Assembly: GCF_001718195.1 (NCBI RefSeq) | Contig: NZ_MCNV01000021.1 | Location: 62,001-126,000 of the forward strand | DNA from: Paraburkholderia nodosa | Lineage (GTDB): Bacteria; Pseudomonadota; Gammaproteobacteria; Burkholderiales; Burkholderiaceae | Reading direction: 5' to 3' | Length of the DNA stretch: 64,000 nt | Shown here: in pieces, positions 36,659 through 44,371 of the stretch | How the letters are laid out: every line of letters starts with the position of its first letter | Numbering within the stretch: position 1 is the stretch's first letter | Translations under genes and position numbers: made by a program | The notes under the pieces: model-generated | Database searches by the model: none | What the model was told of the DNA's origin: nothing | What the model saw: the letters and a program-made list of their open reading frames with translations, nothing else

Positions 36659-37747
36659 ATGCTGAAAACGATGCTCGCAGGACTGGCGGCGCTGATTACC
36701 CTGCTCTTTTCGACACTCGCGCTCGCCGCTGCCGCAGACGCGAACTACAAGATCGTGACCGGCCAGGAGCGCGGGACGTATATTCAGATCGGCCAGGACC
36801 TCGCAAAATGGGTCGCGCAGCCAGCGGGCATCGATCTCGAAGTGATCCCATCGAAAGGCTCGGCCGAAAACGTGCAGCGTATGCGTTTCGAGCCCGGCGT
36901 CAAGCTCGCGCTCGTGCAGTCCGACGTCTATCAGGCCTACGTCGACATGGCCAATTCCGGCAACGAAGAGGCCGGCACGCTGATACGGCCACTGCGGCTC
37001 ATCATGCCGCTCTACGACGAAGAGATTTACTTCGTGGTGCGTAACGACTCGCCGATGAAGACGATCAACGAGATCAAGGACAAGGTGATGAGCGTCGGGC
37101 TGATCGGCAGCGGCACCGCGCAGTCGGCGACGACGCTGTACCGCCTCATGTTCGGCCAGCCGATTCCGGAGCAGAACGCGCAGCACCTGAGCAACGAGGA
37201 CGCACTCGCCGCACTCATCGTCAAGAAGATCGACGTGGCGATCATCGTCGCCGGGCAACCCGCCAAGCTCTTTACCGACATGAACCCCGAACTGCTTCAG
37301 CAGATCCGCTTCCTGCGCGTCGATGCGAACGCGCCGGAAACGGCGCGCGCAAAGCAGACCTACTATCCCGCGACGATTCACGTGTCGAGCTACCCGAACT
37401 GGCTCAAGGAAGACGTGCCGACGTGGACGGTCAAGGCCTTTCTCGTCACCTATGACTACAACCTGCGCGATACGGTCGGCAACCTGAAGCGCTTTGCCGA
37501 TTCGCTCTGCGCGAACTTCGACAACCTGCAGGAGCACGGGCATCCGAAATGGAAGCAAGTGAAGCTCGAACTGCCGGGCCTCGGCAAAGGCTGGCAATAC
37601 TATCCGCCCGTTGAGCGACGCCTGAAGGCGTGCTTCGCGCATCGTGCCGCGATGCAGGCGGCCGCGGCGCCGCGCGCCGTCGCCACAGAACAAGTCAATG
37701 CACGGCCGTGTTCGGACCAGGAGCGCCTGCTCCTGCTTTGCAAGTAA
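36659..37747 (+). CDS. TAXI-family TRAP transporter solute-binding protein
   Basis: The 362-residue protein has a cleavable signal peptide (hydrophobic core LAALITLLFSTLALA, cleavage after AAA) and then YKIVTGQERGTYIQIGQDLAKW, the start of the TAXI/NMT1-like periplasmic binding fold, with SVGLIGSGTAQSATTLYRLM further on. The family delivers small organic acids such as glutamate or dicarboxylates to a fused TRAP permease. No permease gene is adjacent, so this is an orphan binding protein. The ligand is unknown. The gene lies 60 bases after the zinc-ribbon gene, and cotranscription is possible. Confidence 0.88.
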   Translation: MLKTMLAGLAALITLLFSTLALAAAADANYKIVTGQERGTYIQIGQDLAKWVAQPAGIDLEVIPSKGSAENVQRMRFEPGVKLALVQSDVYQAYVDMANSGNEEAGTLIRPLRLIMPLYDEEIYFVVRNDSPMKTINEIKDKVMSVGLIGSGTAQSATTLYRLMFGQPIPEQNAQHLSNEDALAALIVKKIDVAIIVAGQPAKLFTDMNPELLQQIRFLRVDANAPETARAKQTYYPATIHVSSYPNWLKEDVPTWTVKAFLVTYDYNLRDTVGNLKRFADSLCANFDNLQEHGHPKWKQVKLELPGLGKGWQYYPPVERRLKACFAHRAAMQAAAAPRAVATEQVNARPCSDQERLLLLCK

Positions 37748-38261
37748 TTTGACACTGCATCAGCAGTGTGCGACAGATCGGGGAAACGCGCGATGAACAC
37801 GAGCGCCCAGAATATGAGCGTCGCGGACGACCGTGCATGTCAGAAGTGCGATCTTGTAAGTGAGAGCGGTTGCCGCAATCAATCAACGCGAGCGCCGAAA
37901 ATGACCTGCATACGCAGATGGATGTTGGTCCCGGCCATACATGATCGCAATCGTTTGTACCCAGACAAATGGCAGGCTTGTTCCGCCATATAAAGCTGCG
38001 CCACTCACAGATGCGATAGAAATACACGGCTCGGACCACGAGATCGCCAGGCAGTTCGCTCGCCCCGGTTTAAGCGACGCCATGTGTCGCTTCTCCTGAG
38101 GAACGTATCGAGATCGCATGCAAAGCCTGCGATCCGGAACGCTGCCGTCGGGGCAGAGTTCGCGAGCGGCGGACGGTCTTTGTGTTCCGGCGCACGGTCA
38201 TCCCCGCGCAGGGTCCCTAATATGCGCCTACTGTTAATCCATTAACCGGCGACCGCACGTC
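37748..38261. other. intergenic region upstream of the arabinose-donor operon
   Basis: No coding sequence is supported in these 514 bases. Just upstream of the DprE1-like gene lies a 6-bp dyad, GTTAAT-CC-ATTAAC (38233-38246), 15 bases before the ATG, a possible operator. No clear sigma70 promoter was found. Confidence 0.45.
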
Positions 38262-39581
38262 ATGAGCGTCTCGAAGCTCAGCTCCTGGGGCCACTACCCG
38301 TATGCACCGCAAACCGGCCGCGAGCCCGGTTGGCGAGAGAACGCGCAGGCTGCACTGCGCGACGCCGCCACGCGTTTCGGCACGACATTACCCTTCGGCA
38401 ATGGTCGCAGCTATGGCGACAGCTGTCTTGCCGCCACCGACCACGTCCTTATGCTTCGCGGTCTTGACCGCTTCATTGCCGCCGATTGGAAAACCGGCGT
38501 CATTCGTGCTGAGGCGGGCGTCACGCTCGGCGATGTGCTTGCGCTTGCGGTCCCGCGCGGGTGGATGTTGCCTGTCACGCCCGGAACGCAATTCGTAACG
38601 CTCGGCGGCGCGGTTGCCAACGACGTGCACGGTAAAAACCACCACGTGCGCGGCACCTTCGGACGACATGTGCGTCGCTTTTCGCTACTGCGCTCCGATT
38701 GCGAGCCAATTGAATGCGCGCCCGAGGAAAACGCTGAGTTCTATCGCGCAACGATCGGCGGCCTTGGCCTGACAGGGATCGTCGAATGGGTCGAACTGCA
38801 ACTGATGCCTGTCGAGTCGAGCCGCCTGGCCACCCACACACGTCCCTTCGGCAATCTCGATGAGTTTCTTGCGCTGTCGAACGAGTACGACGCAAAGCAC
38901 GAGTACGGCGTGGCGTGGATCGACTGTTTAGGACGCGGCGCCTCGCTTGGGCGCGGCATCTATGCCAGCGCCGACCACGCAACCGACCATTGCTTCGACA
39001 TGCCGCGCCGCCCCGTGCGGCGCGTGCCGTTCGCCCCGCCGTGGTCTCCCGTGAATCGCTACACGCTGAAGCTCTTCAACGAGTTCTACTATCGCCGCGC
39101 GACGAGCAAGGCAGGGCCCGCCGTGGTCAACTGCGCGAGTTACTTCTATCCGCTCGACAGCATCGAGGAATGGAACCGTCTGTACGGGCGACGCGGCTTT
39201 CAGCAGTATCAATTCGTCGTGCCTGATAACACGGCCCGCGACGCTCTGTACGCGTTCCTCGACGCGATCGCCTCGACCCACGCGGGCTCCTTCCTTGCGG
39301 TGCTCAAGCGCTGTGGTCCTCTCGTCTCTCCAGGGCTGCTTTCGTTCCCCATGCAGGGAATTTCGCTCGCCCTCGACTTTCCCCAGCACGACACGCGCAA
39401 CGCGACGCTTTTCGCGCGACTCGACGCGATCGTGCGCGAAGCGGGCGGCCGCCAATATCCGGCCAAGGACGCCCACATGAGTGGTGCGGATTTTCGTGCC
39501 GCCTATCCAGCGTGGCAGACACTCGAACAACTGCGCGACCCGGCCTTGATGTCGCGCTTCTGGCAACGGACAACCCGGTAA
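38262..39581 (+). CDS. DprE1-like FAD-dependent decaprenylphosphoryl-ribose 2'-oxidase
   Basis: The 439-residue oxidoreductase has the FAD-binding region LPFGNGRSYGDSC, then PGTQFVTLGGAVANDVHG, KNHHVRGTFGRHVR and GGLGLTGIVEW, matching mycobacterial DprE1 segment by segment. The C-terminal half keeps VLKRCGPL, with the Lys that corresponds to the DprE1 active-site Lys, and YPAKDAHMS. DprE1 oxidises the 2'-OH of polyprenyl-phosphoryl-ribose to a keto group. It is the first gene of a tightly packed four-gene operon (TAATG junction with the next gene). In M. tuberculosis it acts in the cell envelope. Here a periplasmic or inner-membrane-associated role is likely. Confidence 0.88.
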   Translation: MSVSKLSSWGHYPYAPQTGREPGWRENAQAALRDAATRFGTTLPFGNGRSYGDSCLAATDHVLMLRGLDRFIAADWKTGVIRAEAGVTLGDVLALAVPRGWMLPVTPGTQFVTLGGAVANDVHGKNHHVRGTFGRHVRRFSLLRSDCEPIECAPEENAEFYRATIGGLGLTGIVEWVELQLMPVESSRLATHTRPFGNLDEFLALSNEYDAKHEYGVAWIDCLGRGASLGRGIYASADHATDHCFDMPRRPVRRVPFAPPWSPVNRYTLKLFNEFYYRRATSKAGPAVVNCASYFYPLDSIEEWNRLYGRRGFQQYQFVVPDNTARDALYAFLDAIASTHAGSFLAVLKRCGPLVSPGLLSFPMQGISLALDFPQHDTRNATLFARLDAIVREAGGRQYPAKDAHMSGADFRAAYPAWQTLEQLRDPALMSRFWQRTTR

Positions 39582-40324
39582 TGGACAAGAACATTCTGAT
39601 CGTGGGCGGCTCTTCCGCCATCGCCGTGGCCTGTGCCCGGGAATGGATCAAACGTGGGGCGAACTTCATGCTGGCTGGGCGCCATGCGACGCGTCTCGAC
39701 GCGGTTGCCCAGGACCTGCGCGTGCGCGGTGCAGGCCGAGTCGGCACGTTCGTGCTCGACGTGAACGATTTCGAACAGCACCGCGCCATGCTCGACGCCG
39801 CCATGACAGAGCTTGGCCGCATCGACATCGTTCTACTCGCGCACGGCACGCTCTCCGATCAGTCGGAGTGCGAACGCGATCCACAGGCCGCGGTGCGCGA
39901 GATCACCGTCAACGCCCTCTCGACGATCGCCCTGCTCACCCTGCTGGCCACCGTGTTCGAGGCACAAAAGAGCGGTTCGATCGCCGTCATCTCGTCGGTG
40001 GCAGGCGACCGCGGCCGCCCTTCGAACTACGTCTACGGCACCGCCAAGGCGGCGGTGACGACCTTCTGCGAAGGGCTGCGCGCGCGGCTGTTCAAGTCGA
40101 ACGTGAGGGTCCTCACGATCAAGCCGGGTTTCGTGAACACGCCAATGACAGCTGGACTCGCGCTGCCGGGCCCGCTCGTCGCCTCGCCCGAGCGCGTGGC
40201 GACAGACATCGTGCGCGCCGTGGAGCGCGGCAAGGATTCGATCTACACGCCGTGGTTCTGGGCAGAAATCATGCTCGTGATCCGCTCGTTGCCTGGTTTC
40301 GTATTCAAGAGGATTTCCCTATGA
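39581..40324 (+). CDS. DprE2-like SDR, decaprenylphosphoryl-2-keto-ribose reductase
   Basis: The 247-residue classical short-chain dehydrogenase has ILIVGGSSAIAVACA at the nucleotide site and YVYGTAKAA with the catalytic Tyr and Lys. The C-terminus (TPWFWAEIMLVIRSLPGFVF) resembles the membrane-associating tail of DprE2. It would reduce the 2-keto intermediate to polyprenyl-phosphoryl-D-arabinose using NADH. The ATG overlaps the upstream TAA as TAATG, which excludes the longer frame from 39512. Confidence 0.87.
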   Translation: MDKNILIVGGSSAIAVACAREWIKRGANFMLAGRHATRLDAVAQDLRVRGAGRVGTFVLDVNDFEQHRAMLDAAMTELGRIDIVLLAHGTLSDQSECERDPQAAVREITVNALSTIALLTLLATVFEAQKSGSIAVISSVAGDRGRPSNYVYGTAKAAVTTFCEGLRARLFKSNVRVLTIKPGFVNTPMTAGLALPGPLVASPERVATDIVRAVERGKDSIYTPWFWAEIMLVIRSLPGFVFKRISL

Positions 40325-40746
40325 GCAGTCCGGCCGCCAGCATGACGCTCAGCCGTTCGCGGCTCGTGTTCTGGTACGCGGTGTTCGCTGCCATTTCAAT
40401 CGGCGCGAATTTAGGCAGCCAGAGCCTCGCGTTCCACCTGTACCAGGGCTTGTATGCAGTTGCAATTTCGGTCTGCATCGGAACAGGCGTCGGGCTGGTC
40501 GTCAAATACTTGCTCGACAAGGCGTGGATATTCCGCTACGAGCACCGCAGCGTTGCACACGGTGTGCGCACGTTCACGCTGTACGTTGCCATGGGACTCG
40601 GCACCACAGTCGTTTTCTGGACGGTGGAATTCGCCGCGGATGCGCTCTTTCACGAGGAAATCGCGCGCCTGGCGGGTGGCGCACTCGGTCTGGTGATCGG
40701 CTATGTCACGAAATACCACCTCGACAAACGCTTCGTTTTTTATTGA
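40321..40746 (+). CDS. GtrA family membrane protein
   Basis: The 141-residue protein has four predicted membrane helices in the GtrA pattern, with VVKYLLDKAWIFRY in the middle and GYVTKYHLDKRFVFY at the end. GtrA-like proteins are linked to flipping polyprenyl-phosphate sugars. In mycobacteria the GtrA-like Rv3789 is encoded next to DprE1/DprE2. Here it likewise follows them, overlapping by ATGA. A role in moving the polyprenyl-P-arabinose across the inner membrane is inferred. Confidence 0.88.
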   Translation: MSSPAASMTLSRSRLVFWYAVFAAISIGANLGSQSLAFHLYQGLYAVAISVCIGTGVGLVVKYLLDKAWIFRYEHRSVAHGVRTFTLYVAMGLGTTVVFWTVEFAADALFHEEIARLAGGALGLVIGYVTKYHLDKRFVFY

Positions 40747-40896
40747 GCACGTGTGCGCTGCAGCACAGAGGCCCTACGCCGCCGTCGTTACGATCCTTTT
40801 CCGGATCGCAGATTATGCGAGCGCGGGCTGTGCTGCGCTCCGACCAATGCCCCGACAACCTGTCCACCTGTTCCTGTCCCGGCACGGAGAATGAAC

Positions 40897-42327
40897 ATGG
40901 CCACGCCCGCAGCACACCCTGTCCCGCTGTGTGTGGACCTTGACGGAACGCTCACGCGCACCGACCTGTTGTTTGAAGCCTTCTTTGTGCTCGTCAAACA
41001 AAGTCCGCTGTCGATCTTTCTGTGCTTCGCCTGGGCGTTGCGCGGGCGCGCCTATCTGAAGGAGCAGATCGCCCAACGCGTAAACATCGACGTTGGCGTC
41101 CTGCCCTACAACACTGAATTGCTCGCCTGGCTGCGCGACGAGCGAGCAAGCGGGCGCGATCTGTATCTGTGCACGGCCACTAACCAGCGCCTCGCCTCCC
41201 AGATCGCCACACACGTTGGACTCTTTACCGGTGTGCTCGCGAGCACGGTCAGCAACAACCTGCTCGGCAAAAACAAGGCGCGGGCGCTCGTTGAGCAGTT
41301 CGGCGACCACGGCTTCGACTACTGCGGCGATGCGCGTGCAGACTTGCCGGTATGGCGCCAGGCCCGCCAGGCGATCGTGGTCGGCGACAAGCACATTGCC
41401 GCCGCGGCCCGCAAGACAAATGCGGCGATCATCTTTTTCGAGGAAAAGCGCCGGCTGATTCCGCTCGTGCTCAAGGAAATGCGCGTGCATCAGTGGGTGA
41501 AGAACGTGCTGATCTTCGTGCCGCTTCTCACCGCACACCAATTCACGGAGCGTTCCGCACTCGCTGCCGCCTGTATCGCTTTTTTGTCGTTCAGCCTGGC
41601 TGCTTCGTCGGTGTACCTGCTTAACGACATGCTCGACCTCGACGCCGACAGGCGGCACGCGCGCAAGCGCAGCCGACCATTCGCGTCGGGCAAGCTGTCG
41701 TTGAAATTCGGCATCGTGCTTACCGCGGGACTGCTCGCCGCCGGCGGTGGCCTCGCAGCACTCCTGCCGCGCGAGTTCGGCGTCGTAATGGCCGGCTATT
41801 TCGTGGCCACCGTTGCCTACTCGTTCGCGCTCAAGCGCATGACACTCGTCGATGTGTTCACGCTTGCGTGTCTGTACACCGTGCGTGTGATCGCCGGCGG
41901 CGCGGCAACTGGCATCCCGCTGTCGTACTGGCTAATCTTGTTCTGTGTGCCGATTTTCCTCTCGCTTGCCATGGTCAAGCGTTATGTCGAACTCGACATG
42001 ATCGTGCGCGAAGGCAAGACCGAAGCCGCCGGCCGCGGCTACATCACGCAGGACATCTCGATCTTGCGCTCGTTCGGCACGGCTTCCGCATACCTCGCCG
42101 TGCTCGTGCTCGCACTTTATCTGAACACGCCGGAAATGAAGGCGTTGTATCACCACCCGAAGGCATTGTGGGCCACATTCGCACTCACGCTCTTCTGGGT
42201 GAGCCGGATCTGGATGTGCGCGTTTCGCGGCATGATGCACGACGACCCGATCGTGTTTGCGTTCAAGGATCGTGCGAGCCTTGCTGTGATTGCGCTGTCC
42301 GGCCTGAGCATGCTGCTCGCTATCTGA
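40897..42327 (+). CDS. HAD-UbiA fusion: phosphatase plus DPPR synthase-like prenyltransferase
   Basis: The 476-residue protein has two parts. Residues 1-200 form a HAD phosphatase (CVDLDGTLTRTDLLFEAF, then CTATNQR and a YCGDARADLPVW segment). Residues about 210-476 form a UbiA-type membrane enzyme (HQWVKNVLIFVPLL, NDMLDLDADRRHARKRSRP) close to mycobacterial decaprenyl-phosphate phosphoribosyltransferase. Together they could join PRPP to polyprenyl phosphate and remove the 5-phosphate, two steps handled by separate proteins in mycobacteria. ATG 40897 has GGAGA six bases upstream. It closes the operon 150 bases after gtrA. Confidence 0.87.
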   Translation: MATPAAHPVPLCVDLDGTLTRTDLLFEAFFVLVKQSPLSIFLCFAWALRGRAYLKEQIAQRVNIDVGVLPYNTELLAWLRDERASGRDLYLCTATNQRLASQIATHVGLFTGVLASTVSNNLLGKNKARALVEQFGDHGFDYCGDARADLPVWRQARQAIVVGDKHIAAAARKTNAAIIFFEEKRRLIPLVLKEMRVHQWVKNVLIFVPLLTAHQFTERSALAAACIAFLSFSLAASSVYLLNDMLDLDADRRHARKRSRPFASGKLSLKFGIVLTAGLLAAGGGLAALLPREFGVVMAGYFVATVAYSFALKRMTLVDVFTLACLYTVRVIAGGAATGIPLSYWLILFCVPIFLSLAMVKRYVELDMIVREGKTEAAGRGYITQDISILRSFGTASAYLAVLVLALYLNTPEMKALYHHPKALWATFALTLFWVSRIWMCAFRGMMHDDPIVFAFKDRASLAVIALSGLSMLLAI

Positions 42328-42775
42328 CAACGACGAGAAGCCGGGCGCGGTGCACTTCCCGTTCCGGCGGCAGGCCCAGGGCGAATGCCCTCGGACTGAC
42401 GAACACATCGATGACACATGCGCACGAGTGCTCTGCTACGGCGCGCAGCACTCACAAGTCGCGCGGCGTTTCGTATTTACATGCTCGGGCGACGTACGCT
42501 GGCGCACAGACCCACTTCCAACCATGCTCTACGGTTGAGCACTGCATCCGGTAGCGTGCGTGTGCGGCCGTCCGAGAACCTAGGGAGCGTGGACAGCGCT
42601 CGCGTTTTCGCTCTATGGACTAGTCGTAGTGGCTTCCTCAAGTTTCCCCAACGAATACCCGAATACGCGATCGACCGCACGATCAAAATCTGCGCGGCGA
42701 CCGGTTAAGGAATTCGCAGACGAGATTCATGCTCAGCGATTTTCGCGCCATGGAGTTTGACGGTCATTAACAGAG
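42328..42775. other. intergenic region before the GT87-like gene
   Basis: No gene is supported in these 448 bases. A small stem (GGGC GAAT GCCC) lies soon after the UbiA stop, and a lone TTGACG hexamer near 42758 has no matching -10. Confidence 0.4.
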
Positions 42776-43963
42776 ATGGGGGCGTACTTGAAGCTAGATA
42801 TGGCGAGCGTTACCGAAGACAAAGCATGGCTTCTTTGGAGCTTATCTGCCGCCGCTTGTTTCTTACTAGTTCTCGCATTCAGCGGACCAAGTGGCTCATT
42901 TTTCTGGGACTACCATGTCTATGAGAAGGGTTTGAGTTGCTATTCACAGGGACCAAACCCCTATGCGTGCGCATCGGGCGCCATTCCATTTGTCTACCCG
43001 CCCGCTTTCCTCAAGGTATTTTCCGCTGTCGACTTCCCGACAGCATTTGCTTTCCTGGTTCTAGCTTCCGCGGCAGGCATCGCCTGCGTTAGCCTGAGTC
43101 TCAAGTCTCAAATCCCCTATCACCGCCTGGCGCCTTGCCTGGTTCTCGGATTCCTGATTAGCGGATCGGGCTTCGCTTCGATCCAGACGGGAAACATCAG
43201 CGTCTTCGCACACCTGCTTCTCGTTTCGCTATCGTACTTTCTATACACGAGACGGTCGGTCTATACGTTGATACCACATGCGATCGCGATCATATTATTT
43301 TCTGCCATAAAGCCCTACTTCCTTGCCTATGCCTTGCTCTATCTTTTTCTGCCCCGCCGCAGTTTGTTCGCATTCGTCGCGGTGCTGCTATCGGTTTCCG
43401 GCATCTACATTGCGCAGCCTGCTCTCTATCCGCAACTGTGGGCTGGATTCCAGGGCGCCATCTACAATCAGATCATCCAGCATGGAGATGCCGGGTTGAC
43501 AATTTTCGGCGTGTTTTCCAGGTTCGGCATGGGGAAAGTCGGCTTTGTTCTCCATCTTCTCCTGATGCTTCTCGTTGTACTGATATCGGCAGCTCTTCGA
43601 TACAGGCATGGGCAACGCGCTATGCAGATCAGCTCCGCCAGCGAGTTGTTTTATTTCCTCGCCATCCTCATTCTGCTCAACCCGAGGTTGATGTCGTATG
43701 ATTTCAGCGTTTTTGCGGTTTGCCTCTATCTGTCCATGATCCTCTCGTCACGAGGCGATGGGTGGGTGGGCCTATTTTTGAAGATTTTCCCTTTCCTGAC
43801 TATCCTGCCTCTATGCCTCGAAGGATTGTTTGATATTCGAGTGCATTCTTTAACCTACTACTTCCTCGCGACCTATGTCTTGCTGGTTGCGGCAGTGGCC
43901 TGCCATTGGCCCCTGCGCAACTCGCGGATAAAAGCGCCGGCCAGCGTTGGGCATGAGAAGTAA
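42776..43963 (+). CDS. GT87-like integral membrane glycosyltransferase
   Basis: The 395-residue polytopic protein has about nine to ten helices. The pattern DYHVYEKG, GPNPYA and PFVYPPAF, then QTGNISVF and AIKPYFLAY, is typical of the GT87 (DUF2029, PimE-like) family, where an Asp in the first extracytoplasmic loop is catalytic and the donor is a polyprenyl-phosphate sugar. Lying downstream of a complete polyprenyl-P-arabinose pathway, it is a candidate periplasmic arabinofuranosyltransferase, though the family members I know use mannose. The ribosome binding site is weak and ATG at 42800 is an alternative start. The gene is more A/T-rich than its upstream neighbours. Confidence 0.75.
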   Translation: MGAYLKLDMASVTEDKAWLLWSLSAAACFLLVLAFSGPSGSFFWDYHVYEKGLSCYSQGPNPYACASGAIPFVYPPAFLKVFSAVDFPTAFAFLVLASAAGIACVSLSLKSQIPYHRLAPCLVLGFLISGSGFASIQTGNISVFAHLLLVSLSYFLYTRRSVYTLIPHAIAIILFSAIKPYFLAYALLYLFLPRRSLFAFVAVLLSVSGIYIAQPALYPQLWAGFQGAIYNQIIQHGDAGLTIFGVFSRFGMGKVGFVLHLLLMLLVVLISAALRYRHGQRAMQISSASELFYFLAILILLNPRLMSYDFSVFAVCLYLSMILSSRGDGWVGLFLKIFPFLTILPLCLEGLFDIRVHSLTYYFLATYVLLVAAVACHWPLRNSRIKAPASVGHEK

Positions 43964-43989
43964 TGCATAAGCGCCGCGTTTCGCAAACA

Positions 43990-44269
43990 TTGCCTCGCAC
44001 CCGCTTGCTAACACTTTCGGTGTTTTGCATGGCGGGCTTCTCGATCAAGCGGAAGGTCGTATAGCTGACAACAATCAGGACCGGAGTGGCCAACAGGATC
44101 GTGAACCAGTGCTCCAGAGGGCGAATAAGGTGGCGCCGCCCGCGATCACGGCAAAGCTCAGGGAAAGCAGCGCTAACGGTATCCGCGCATAGGTCGTCAT
44201 CGTTACCGAAAACGACGGAATACCTCCAATCAAGGCTGATCTGTAGAACCAGCGCTGCGCGAACGCCTA
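43990..44269 (-). pseudogene. remnant of an acyltransferase-3 (OafA-type) gene
   Basis: On the minus strand one frame reads PLALLSLSFAVIAGG and then LFALW. A different frame takes over near 44115-44130 with PLEHWFTILLATPVLIVVSY and FRLIEKPAMQ, the typical last helix and RxIEKP end of acyltransferase-3 O-acetylases. A TAG at 44267-44269 lies directly upstream of the first frame. So only a truncated, frameshifted 3' end remains. It may once have acetylated a surface sugar. Confidence 0.6.
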
Positions 44270-44371
44270 GTCAGCACACCGGACCTTCCCCCCCGGTTGC
44301 CTTCATCGGGCGCCGTCGGTGGCGAGCGGGGCGCTTGTGTTGCTTTGCAAACGCCTCAATCGAGCGCTGCA

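Noticed and set aside
37766..37993. 75-residue open frame between the TAXI gene and the DprE1-like gene
   Set aside because: It has no ribosome binding site, codon bias or similarity.
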